From positions 1-32,374 of the forward strand of contig JBBAVI010000062.1 of NCBI GenBank assembly GCA_040397785.1: a stretch of DNA of 32,374 nucleotides, written 5' to 3'. How positions within the stretch are numbered: the first letter of the stretch is position 1; every line of letters begins with the position of its first letter. Of this stretch, positions 27,401-32,374 are shown piece after piece. A program made the translations under genes and the position numbers. The notes beneath the pieces were generated by a model. It saw only the letters and a program-made list of their open reading frames with translations, was not told where the DNA came from and searched no databases. The stretch is from M3007 sp040397785 (GTDB lineage Bacteria > Bacteroidota > Bacteroidia > Chitinophagales > Saprospiraceae).

Positions 27401-28573
27401 TCTGCCATCGTCAATATTGCCGTTTCAGATACCATATTATTACAAGAAACGACTTGTGATTTGTCGGCCGTAGGCGTAGATATTCAACTTTTCAATAAAG
27501 CAAATGGGTGTGATAGCCTGATTATTACGGAAACTACTTTAGGTGCCGGGATCAGCGGAAATGCCTTGGCGATCAGTAATTTTAACGGCTACAATATAGC
27601 CTGCAAAGATGGCTCGAATGGCGAAGCGAGTGTAACACCCTTGAGCGGAACCGCGCCGTTTAGTTATCAATGGAGCAACGGATCGAGCAACAGCATTGCC
27701 CAAAACCTGGTGGCAGGCAATTACTCCGTTACGTTTACCGATGCTGCAGGTTGTAGCGGCACTGCTTCGGTGCAGTTGGATGAACCTGTTGCGGTACAAG
27801 CCACGATTGATGCAACCAACCCCACTTGCCAAAATGCCGGTATTATTGAAGTGACGCAGGTGGCGGGTGGCTTTGGCCCCTATACCGTACGCCTGGTGCA
27901 GGATATCGGCGTCACCAACGGTATTGATCCTTTGAATTTCAACAGCCTGAATGCGGGCAATTTCGATGTGGAAATCAGCGATGCCAATGGCTGTAAAACC
28001 ACGGAAAACGTGGTGCTATTGCCTACGCAAATTGTCAATGAGTTTGTCAGTGACACCTTTGACCTTAATTTGGGTGATACGATAAAAATCAATGCGGGTG
28101 CGGGCATCACCATTGCCCCACTGAATATCATTTGGTCGCTTTCCGGCCCCGGACAATTGTCGTGCGATGATTGCCTGGATCCTGTGCTGACCCCTGTTTC
28201 CACTACCCTGCTTCAATTGGATGTAAAAGGCTTTGGCCAATGTGCTGCGCAGGGCTTGTTTTTGATCCGGGTAAATAAAAACAAACAGGTTTACATCCCC
28301 AATGTGATCAATTTGAACAGCGACAACAACAATGCATTTACCATTTTTGGGGACGAACGACTTGTACAAATCAAAAGTTTGCAGATTTACGACCGCTGGG
28401 GTACACAAATCGTGTTGTTAGAAAACTTTTTACCAAACGATCCAAATCAGGGTTGGGATGGCCAGTTCAGAGGACAGGCGGTCATGCCGGGCGTGTATGT
28501 ATACTGGACGGAATTGTTGTACCGCGATGGTACTTCTGAGACAATTAAAGGTGATGTCACGATATTGCGATAA
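21452..28573 (+). CDS. Giant SprB-like repeat adhesin with T9SS type B sorting domain
   Basis: 2373 residues. Signal peptide MRQTCYLFRFTSSLALFFLFFADMQGQ. Residues 45-1993 hold 28 Ig-like units of 68-71 residues, each with one cysteine near position 10 and one in a GC[TS] motif near position 55, and a Y-x-WS core. Then come a TTCDLSAVGV...NGCDS segment, a SprB-type repeat at ~2043-2111 (NIACKDGSNGEASVTP...APFSYQWSNG) and a second related unit (NPTCQNAGIIEV). From ~2280 the gliding-motility-associated type B sorting domain is complete (VYIPNVINLNSDNNNAFTIFG, LQIYDRWGTQI, WDGQFRGQ, GVYVYWTELLY). Related SprB adhesins are exported by T9SS and move along the surface in gliding cells. Gliding here is inferred. 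The P-domain gene follows after 10 bp, so the two are probably co-transcribed. Confidence 0.93.
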   Translation: MRQTCYLFRFTSSLALFFLFFADMQGQSCPGLGTITLTVAAAPAPTLNFTPQLCTGASTNIAVNQSFTSYAWSNAATSQSISVNSPGSYTVTVSNAAGCTNTAQATIAAAPTPAPSITQNPYACNGTATLNAGAGFTTYAWSNGGGSNATANFNTNGTYAVTVTNATGCSGTANFTLNIPVPPSVTVGGNLTFCTNATTTLNATAGFTTYSWTGGGSSANLSVSIPGTYTVTVTDAFTCTATSSATTSALPLPNPAVTSASLCPGTSTTLSVSNPPFSTYIWSTGDNGPSTSVNAPGNYTVTVTESNGCTNTAISTVTGLPAPTPTITQQTYACNGQYVLDAGAGFVTYQWSNGPNNAINSVNLNGTYTVTVSNAQGCTATDDLIVTIPTPPVVNISGPASICSSDVANLTSNAGFTSYAWSTGQNGASISVNTAGNFTVTATDAFGCTDTDNFTLSVSPNPTPDISGTTSICTGDNTTFAVTAPFNTYNWSTGENSPSISVSTAGLYTVTVTAANGCTGTTTENLTLVALPAPNISEAPYNCDNQIVLNAGAGFTGYNWSNSVNTANNTVTSSGSFTVTVTNAAGCTGTDTYFANIPTPPSVNITGNNSFCTGSNTQLSASSGFSSYVWSNSQFSQNITVNLAGTYVVTVTDVFGCTTTDNFTLNALPAPNPTISGLPSICSGLSTVYSLGAPFSTYAWSTGENSATISVNTAGLYTVTVTATNGCTGTDTQNLNLIPAPNPGISELPYLCDEQLTLQANAGFATYNWSNGVNTSNTTVLNTQTYTVTVTNAQGCTGTNSYFANIPTLPVVSITGPAQICAGATATLAATPGFSGYVWSNTATAPTIAVGQSGNYTVTATDFFGCTASNTFSINTVNNPVALIAGPATICNGSSATFSVAGSFSAYQWSTGANTANIVVNTPTNYTVTVTDVNGCTGTDTQNLVVSTSLSPQIVEQPYTCNGQITLDAGLGFATYNWSGGSTNQTLTVNANGNYTVTVSDGGGCTGTAVVTANLPTPPVVNISGVNTICQGASTVLSASTGFSTYVWSNGQVGENITVGLAGPFTVTATDVFGCTTTAGFTLNTTAAPAPQISAPAVICVNSSATLSAGAGFSSYLWSNAETTANIVVNTGGVYAVTVTNIAGCSGAASASLTVANSLSPNILPQPYQCNGQITLDAGLGFSTYQWSNSSNTATTTVNTSGNYIVTVTDASGCIGVDTFAATVPTLSAVAITGNPVFCANANTILTANGAQSYQWSNGGALNNITVNTTGAFTVTATDANGCTLVASTSVTAQPLPTPAINGPAAICVGNNANFTVNQSFASYAWNTGSTNAGISANVSGPYTVTVTDNNGCIGTAVAALTVNTNPIPQASVQPYTCSGTLSLVADAGYIAYSWSNGGNTNTETVATSGSYTVTVTDGNGCTGIATQTVTVPTLPTVSISGTPAFCPGGNTTLSASLGFGAYNWSTGAQIDAISVNTAGIFTVTVTDALGCTATNTLTTNIFTAPVATISGPSSVCPGNTANLAVNGNFSSFLWDNGATTANITVQPPAAATVTVTDGNGCTTSASTSVIVSNQITPNISPLPYACNGQISLDAGAGFPNYSWSTGGNTATINVNTSGNYTVTVSDGNGCSGTATLQVQVPALPSVQISGDALLCVAETTTLSANAGFVTYAWSDGTNSASINVNAGGNFTVTVSDGNGCTATATQIVQNLPTVVPQISGSNVICGNNPIQLSVTGNFSAFNWSGGQNTASVSANQAGTYSVTVTDTNGCTGSSSITINAGGALSPVLSQLPYQCDGQITLSVDPGFANYTWNNGLNTSDIKVNQNGNYTVTVSDAAGCTGTITALVSVPTNPQVTIVGNTTLCAGQTTNLSASGIFTSYGWSNGGSTPDITVSVPGLYSLVIKDTLGCVAADTIVVAQKPPFAPSITVAPVDCASQMILLADQGYTVYDWNTGEASSVITVNQAGTFNVTVTDADGCTGLASAIVNIAVSDTILLQETTCDLSAVGVDIQLFNKANGCDSLIITETTLGAGISGNALAISNFNGYNIACKDGSNGEASVTPLSGTAPFSYQWSNGSSNSIAQNLVAGNYSVTFTDAAGCSGTASVQLDEPVAVQATIDATNPTCQNAGIIEVTQVAGGFGPYTVRLVQDIGVTNGIDPLNFNSLNAGNFDVEISDANGCKTTENVVLLPTQIVNEFVSDTFDLNLGDTIKINAGAGITIAPLNIIWSLSGPGQLSCDDCLDPVLTPVSTTLLQLDVKGFGQCAAQGLFLIRVNKNKQVYIPNVINLNSDNNNAFTIFGDERLVQIKSLQIYDRWGTQIVLLENFLPNDPNQGWDGQFRGQAVMPGVYVYWTELLYRDGTSETIKGDVTILR
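21584..27430 (+). repeat. Higher-order coding repeat: (A-B-C) x 9 plus one B-like unit
   Basis: Twenty-seven Ig-like units fill 21584-27226 in strict three-type order. A units have the form 'PxISGxxxIC..STGxN..ISVNTAG', B units 'xPYxCxGQITLDAGxGF', and C units 'xVxISGxxxFC..TD.FGCT'. Typical lengths are 70, 68 and 71 residues, so the triplet period is 209 residues or 627 bp; for example the B-unit proline codons at 24323 and 24950 are exactly 627 bp apart. Unit 28 (27227-27430) follows a C unit but looks B-like, so an A unit is missing there. Confidence 0.9.
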
Positions 28574-28583
28574 TAAAATTATC

Positions 28584-29627
28584 ATGAAAATACGGTTGTT
28601 GTTTTGCTTAATGGTCTGTTTTTCAGGGGGGGTGAAGGGCCAAATTGTGACCTTTACGGGACAAGGAAATCTTCCCATCCCCCCTGGAGCACCTACCCAG
28701 ACTGTTGGCGTAACCCAATCCCTTTGCAATGTGACCGGTGTAGGGATCATCGGCAATTGCGTCACCATTGAAAATGTAACCATCGACTTGCAGCATACTT
28801 TTGTAGGTGATATTGGCATTTTATTGATTGGTCCGGGAGGTCAAGTACTCGAACTGTCTACAGGCAATGGCGGTAGCGGGGACAATTACTCGAACACGGT
28901 ATTTTCCGATAATGCGGGTGACTTTATTACAACTGGCACTCCACCTTATGCAGGCAATTTTAGGCCGGAAGGACGGGTAACCGGCCTGAATAATCCGTAC
29001 AGCAATGCCCCGCCGTTGGGTACATTTACGTTTGCCAGTACCTACAATGGCACCAATGCGGATGGAAACTGGACCTTGTACATTAACGATTACGTGGCGA
29101 TTGATATCGGCACCTTGCTTTCCTGGTCTATTACCTTCAACCTGAATGGTGCGCCGCCTGTGGCCAATGCCGGGCAGGATGTCAGTGTTTGTAGTGGAGC
29201 AAATGCGAATCTCAGTGCTACCGGTGGAGGCACGTATGCCTGGAGCAATGGAGCAACAACGGCAAGCACAAGTGTAAGTCCTTCCATTACAACTACTTAT
29301 ACGGTTACCGTAACAACGCCAGGGTGCGGTTCGGATACCGATGAGGTTGTTGTAAACGTCGCGCCAAAACCTACCGTTACTTTAAATATCGGCAATGAAA
29401 ACATTTGTGTTGGCGCCTGCCCAACGCTCACCGCCGTTTTTACCGGAACCCCGCCCTTTTCCCTAACCGTAGCGGTGGTTGTGGGTGGGAATACCCTGGC
29501 GCTTTTCACCCAGTCGTTTGCCAGCTTAAGCGGTTCGTTTACAATTTGTGTGCCTGGAAATGTGCCGCCGGGGCCTGTGCTTATTCAATCCACGAGTTTG
29601 TCGGATGCGTTTTGTATTTGTAATTAA
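28584..29627 (+). CDS. Secreted P-domain protein with PKD/Ig-like unit and CxC-ended terminal module
   Basis: The frame is open further upstream, but ATG 28584 starts a clear signal peptide (MKIRLLFCLMVCFSGGVKGQ), 10 bp after the adhesin stop; 347 residues. Residues ~25-190 form a proprotein-convertase P domain (VTIENVTIDLQHTFVGDIGI, LIGPGGQVLELSTGNGG, GNWTLYINDYVAIDIGTLLSW). No subtilisin-type protease domain precedes it. An Ig/PKD-like unit follows (PVANAGQDVSVCSGANANLS...YAWSNGATTAS) that resembles units of the adhesin upstream. The terminal module ends the protein (NENICVGACPTLTAVFTG...FTICVPG...DAFCICN), but the linker module found in the other family members is absent. This shows that the terminal module alone is the shared element. 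Function unknown; calcium binding or protein docking is possible. Confidence 0.88.
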   Translation: MKIRLLFCLMVCFSGGVKGQIVTFTGQGNLPIPPGAPTQTVGVTQSLCNVTGVGIIGNCVTIENVTIDLQHTFVGDIGILLIGPGGQVLELSTGNGGSGDNYSNTVFSDNAGDFITTGTPPYAGNFRPEGRVTGLNNPYSNAPPLGTFTFASTYNGTNADGNWTLYINDYVAIDIGTLLSWSITFNLNGAPPVANAGQDVSVCSGANANLSATGGGTYAWSNGATTASTSVSPSITTTYTVTVTTPGCGSDTDEVVVNVAPKPTVTLNIGNENICVGACPTLTAVFTGTPPFSLTVAVVVGGNTLALFTQSFASLSGSFTICVPGNVPPGPVLIQSTSLSDAFCICN

Positions 29628-29650
29628 ATGAAAACACAACATCATCCATA

Positions 29651-30958
29651 TTATTGACAACTACAGTTCGCATCTACTAAACCAGTAGCCGCCAACGTAA
29701 AACTCCCCGGCGCCGCCCCTACCGGCACACACACCTGAAAAGTACCACTATTGCCTGGAAATGTTTGGGTTACAGCACTCCCGCCTGCGCTTATGTACGT
29801 GAGCGTGAAAGGCGCTGCACCTGTAAAAGTAGCCGTCACCGTAGTACAAGCGCCTGCACATACATTCGGGTTGGCAGCAGCAAATGTCACCGAGGGGTTT
29901 GGCCGCCATATTATCTGGGTCGTATTGGAAATATCAAAACAAGGATCATTCAAGGCCACATTTCCACCCACATTGTTCCCTGCAATGGTTGCTGCATAAT
30001 AAATGACGCCCACTTGCATGGTAGCCGAATTGAAAGCAAACGTTGAACTATTACTTTGCACCAAAATACTACCCAAAGGGTTGGCCAGATTGGTAAACAG
30101 AATATACTGCAATAAATCATCTCCATCCAATACGGCATTTCCATTATAAGGAACTTGTGCCGCCGCAGGCAAACAAAAAGTATTAATACCCGCCGTAACG
30201 GACCCAGCATTGGTGGTACAACTACAAGAAAGCGGCGTTACGCCTGCCGGTATGGCACTTAAACTAAACAGAAAAATATCAAAAGTACATACAGGCGTTG
30301 CTGTATTTGTAGCCAGGTTATAGGTTGAAATAACAGACCCCGTACCCGAAGACGGTGTTTCCAGCACATAAACCGTATTCCCAATGGTTGTCACGCCCTG
30401 AACGACGAAAAAAGGGAGGGTTGCAAGAAATACGGAAAGCGTTGGGTCACTCGTGTTGATCTGGTAAAGCTCCCACATTAAATTGTTATTATTCAGGACC
30501 ATACCATAAAGTATCCCATTCACATAAAATAAATCGCCCCCAGAACCAAAATTCAATCCAGGAGGAAGCGCGCCGAGGGTTTGTACAGTACCGGTATTAG
30601 AATTGTACAAACCCAGCCCAACCGTTGGTCCGCTGTAATAATAAAGTCCCCCTCCTGCGCCTGCCACAACATAAGCGGGCGCCGGGAAAAATTGCGGGGG
30701 ACCTCCAGCAGGGTTACAAACTTCCAAAATACCCATCGCAATCAAATAATTGCCATTGGGTAATACCTCCATTTCATAGGTCAGATCGGTACAAATACTC
30801 GCTGGGGTACAACTTGTACAAGTTGAAAGATCGATGACTACCAAGGAATCACCACCCGCATAACCATCGGTAAGGCCATAAAGAATCTGCGCTTGCCCTT
30901 TAAAGCAAAAGCATATTAGTAAAACACCAACAAAATTAAATTTCCATGGATAAAACAT
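29651..30958 (-). CDS. Secreted beta-propeller-like protein with CxC-ended C-terminal module (convergent paralogue)
   Basis: 435 residues. Signal peptide MFYPWKFNFVGVLLICFCFKGQAQ. The N-terminal region is propeller-like (ILYGLTDGYAGGDSLVVIDLS with a CTSC pair, LPNGNYLIAMG, LGLYNSNTGTVQTLGALP, DLFYVNGILYGMV, VISTYNLATNTATPVCTF). The linker module starts CSCTTNAGSV and reaches NDPCFDIS. The terminal module (NPNVCAGACTTVTATFTGAAPFTLTY...GTFQVCVPVG...DANCSCQ) is close to that of the left array, 24 kb away, rather than to the tandem pair next door. Its stop is 23 bp from that of the P-domain gene. No sorting domain of type A or B is present. Function unknown. Confidence 0.87.
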   Translation of the reverse strand: MFYPWKFNFVGVLLICFCFKGQAQILYGLTDGYAGGDSLVVIDLSTCTSCTPASICTDLTYEMEVLPNGNYLIAMGILEVCNPAGGPPQFFPAPAYVVAGAGGGLYYYSGPTVGLGLYNSNTGTVQTLGALPPGLNFGSGGDLFYVNGILYGMVLNNNNLMWELYQINTSDPTLSVFLATLPFFVVQGVTTIGNTVYVLETPSSGTGSVISTYNLATNTATPVCTFDIFLFSLSAIPAGVTPLSCSCTTNAGSVTAGINTFCLPAAAQVPYNGNAVLDGDDLLQYILFTNLANPLGSILVQSNSSTFAFNSATMQVGVIYYAATIAGNNVGGNVALNDPCFDISNTTQIIWRPNPSVTFAAANPNVCAGACTTVTATFTGAAPFTLTYISAGGSAVTQTFPGNSGTFQVCVPVGAAPGSFTLAATGLVDANCSCQ

Positions 30959-30974
30959 AACAGACAGTAGTTCA

Positions 30975-31000
30975 AACAGATTGGAAAGCAGTAATCTGTT
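30975..31000. promoter_or_regulatory. Perfect 8-bp inverted repeat in the leader of the 29651-30958 gene
   Basis: AACAGATT at 30975-30982 and AATCTGTT at 30993-31000 form a perfect inverted repeat with a 10-base spacer. It begins 16 bp upstream of the ATG at 30958. It could be an operator or a leader hairpin that affects translation; no regulator is recognisable. Confidence 0.45.
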
Positions 31001-31130
31001 ATGGTTGAAAGAAAAGACTTCCTTAAAATTGAATCACATAATACGCCGAAACCATCTATTAATGCAATAAGTTTTGGATAAAAATAAGGTTTGACTAAAT
31101 TAGGCAAATTCAAAACGCGGCTTGTTTTTG

Positions 31131-31138
31131 TATTTTTG
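31131..31138 (+). promoter_or_regulatory. -7 element (TAnnTTTG) upstream of alpha/beta hydrolase
   Basis: TATTTTTG is an exact TAnnTTTG match 29 bp before the ATG at 31168. No TTG is present at the expected -33 position, so the call is tentative. Confidence 0.4.
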
Positions 31139-31167
31139 CATCGAAGTACAGCTTAAAATCCGGTCCC

Positions 31168-31863
31168 ATGCACATACCCCTACTGCTCCTCCACGGTGCC
31201 CTCGGCGCCAAACAACAATTCAACCCGCTCCTTTCAGCCCTTCCCGATTCCTGGAATGGCCAACCCATCAACCTGCCTGGACACGGCGGCTTATCCGCCA
31301 ACGAAGCCTTTTCCATCGAAAAAATGGCCGAATTTGTACTACAATGGCTTGATAATCAATATTTTGCACAAATAGACATCTTCGGCTACAGCATGGGCGG
31401 GTACGTCGCGCTCTGGCTCGCGCATACCCACCCCGCGCGCGTACGCAGCATTTTTACCCTCGGCACGCAGTTCGACTGGACGCCCGAATCGGCAGCCAAA
31501 GAAGCCGGACGTTTAAATCCCGCTAAAATTGCCGAAAAAGTACCCGCTTTTGCCGCGCAACTCGAACAATTACACGCACCGGAAGACTGGCGGCTGGTGG
31601 TGCGTCAAACGGCCGATTTGCTCACACAACTAGGCGAAAATCCCCTCGTAAGCCCCGAAGTACTGCAAAGCATCCAGCAGCCCGTATGGATTGCCCGCGG
31701 CAGCGACGATCAAATGGTATCCCGTGAAACTTCCGAAAAGGCAGTCCAAAACCTGCCCAATGGCCATTTTATTGAACTTCCGCAGACGAAACACCCGTTG
31801 GAGCAGGTTGATCCGGCTTTGCTGGCGCAAGTGCTGGTGAATTGGCGTGGGGAAATGGCCTAA
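31168..31863 (+). CDS. Alpha/beta hydrolase (MenH-like size)
   Basis: 231 residues, no signal peptide, so probably cytoplasmic. The oxyanion-side HG motif is at 9-10 (LLLHGALGAKQQF). The nucleophile elbow is GYSMGG at 73-78 with Ser75. The acid is probably Asp180 or Asp181 (ARGSDDQMVS), and the base is His209 (QTKHPLEQ), so the catalytic triad appears complete. The fold and length match small esterase/thioesterase or MenH-like hydrolases. A menaquinone role cannot be claimed because no men gene is nearby. It has its own -7 element and diverges from the propeller gene. Base composition is more GC-rich in parts than the flanking intergenic DNA. Confidence 0.9.
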   Translation: MHIPLLLLHGALGAKQQFNPLLSALPDSWNGQPINLPGHGGLSANEAFSIEKMAEFVLQWLDNQYFAQIDIFGYSMGGYVALWLAHTHPARVRSIFTLGTQFDWTPESAAKEAGRLNPAKIAEKVPAFAAQLEQLHAPEDWRLVVRQTADLLTQLGENPLVSPEVLQSIQQPVWIARGSDDQMVSRETSEKAVQNLPNGHFIELPQTKHPLEQVDPALLAQVLVNWRGEMA

Positions 31864-31900
31864 ATTTTCACAAGTATAAACGCGTATATGTTTTATTGGT

Positions 31901-32019
31901 GGCGGAATATGGGTCAAATACACCACATTCCGCGCGTAATAAAAATTATTCGTGGCGGAATGTGGGGTAAAAACACCACATTCCGCGTGCAATAAAAATA
32001 ATCTCCAACGGAATCTGCG
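31901..32019. repeat. 53-bp tandem repeat, each unit a hairpin
   Basis: Two full units start at 31901 and 31954 and a diverged partial unit at 32007, all exactly 53 bp apart. In unit 2 GCGGAATGTGG (31955-31965) pairs perfectly with CCACATTCCGC (31976-31986). In unit 1 the arms 31902-31912 and 31923-31933 pair at 10 of 11 positions. Each hairpin is followed by an AATAAAAAT-like stretch. The unit could be a REP-like element or a tandem terminator or stabiliser downstream of the hydrolase gene. Confidence 0.75.
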
Positions 32020-32285
32020 AAATGGCTACCCAAATTTCCAGTTTTTCTCCTCTTTTTTGATTTCTTTGTAAAATACTCCAAGACATAAAAGGGCGTCCTG
32101 TCCAAACTTCTGGAGTCAGCTCAGGATAGACGAGCCTGCCTGCGGGAGCGGGCAAAAAAGCGGAATTGAATAGTTGGTACCAAGTCCGTCTGCCTTGCTA
32201 GTACAGACACTAGCCAATTAGTAAACTCTATAACTACAAGGTACAATGCTGAATACTACTTGCTATTCATTGTTAAAAAAAACAG

Positions 32286-32312
32286 AACACATTATTTATA
32301 AATTAATGTGTT
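32286..32312. repeat. AT-rich 8-bp inverted repeat
   Basis: AACACATT (32286-32293) and AATGTGTT (32305-32312) form a perfect inverted repeat around an AT-rich 11-base spacer. It may be an operator or hairpin; its function cannot be told from the window. Confidence 0.4.
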
Positions 32313-32374
32313 AAACTGTTTATAGCCAACGCGAAGTGGTTTTGAATACCCAATACCTACCCCCAGCTATACCG

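Larger units (their letters stand above)
31864..32374. other. 511-bp right-end region without a supported gene
   Basis: Short frames here on both strands have no recognisable domain or start context. The region contains the tandem hairpin repeats at 31901-32019 and an AT-rich inverted repeat at 32286-32312. I see no tRNA or other RNA gene. A gene starting beyond the window cannot be excluded. Confidence 0.6.

Noticed and set aside
21584..27430. CRISPR array or non-coding tandem repeat
   Set aside because: The periodicity is in the protein of one uninterrupted 2373-codon frame, with 68-71-codon Ig-like units and diverged DNA.
32100..32250. Possible insertion-sequence remnant or tRNA in the right-end region
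   Set aside because: No transposase motif, terminal repeat pair or cloverleaf can be traced. The short frames have no support.

Overview
The window looks like a chromosome segment from a Bacteroidota bacterium, most likely of the Saprospiraceae type. The reasons are type A and type B Type IX secretion (T9SS) sorting domains, SprB/HYR/DUF3494-type repeat proteins, a SusC-like outer-membrane barrel protein, TAnnTTTG promoter elements, and starts that mostly lack Shine-Dalgarno sequences. Assignment below phylum level is inference. A 100-N scaffold gap lies at 5219-5318.

Layout. (1) 1-5984: a head-to-tail array of five paralogous secreted proteins; the first is cut by the window edge and the fifth by the N gap. 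(2) 6039-7505 (-): a parallel beta-helix protein with a type A sorting domain. (3) 7545-9386: a Bacteroidota promoter driving an AbiEi/AbiEii type IV toxin-antitoxin pair, then a DUF2809 membrane protein interrupted by an in-frame TAG. (4) 9490-11913 (-): a TonB-dependent-receptor-like barrel protein with a good promoter and a terminator. (5) 12361-17375: one very large gene (ice-binding-like DUF3494 domain, HYR-like repeats, dockerin-like segment, type A sorting domain) broken by an in-frame TAG and a one-base deletion, followed by a strong terminator. (6) 17483-18310 (-): a DjlA-like TerB/J-domain protein. (7) 18608-29627: two tandem-duplicated propeller proteins of identical length, a 2373-residue SprB-like adhesin with a type B sorting domain, and a P-domain protein 10 bp downstream. 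(8) 29651-30958 (-): another propeller paralogue. (9) 31168-31863: an alpha/beta hydrolase. (10) 31864-32374: no gene, but hairpin-forming tandem repeats.

The unusual content is a family of nine secreted proteins: five in the left array, two tandem copies, the P-domain protein and the convergent propeller protein. All share one C-terminal Ig-like module of about 80-85 residues with five conserved cysteines, ending in C-x-C plus one or two residues at the very C-terminus. Three unrelated N-terminal folds (jelly-roll-like, propeller-like, P-domain) are attached to it. None carries a recognisable type A or B sorting domain, although they sit among T9SS clients. Shared DNA blocks between paralogues point to recombination. 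I infer a modular surface-display or adhesion family built around the giant SprB-like protein, in which the C-terminal module may act as a sorting, anchoring or docking unit.

The giant adhesin is itself a higher-order repeat: three distinct ~70-residue Ig-like units in strict A-B-C order, repeated nine times with a 627-bp period.
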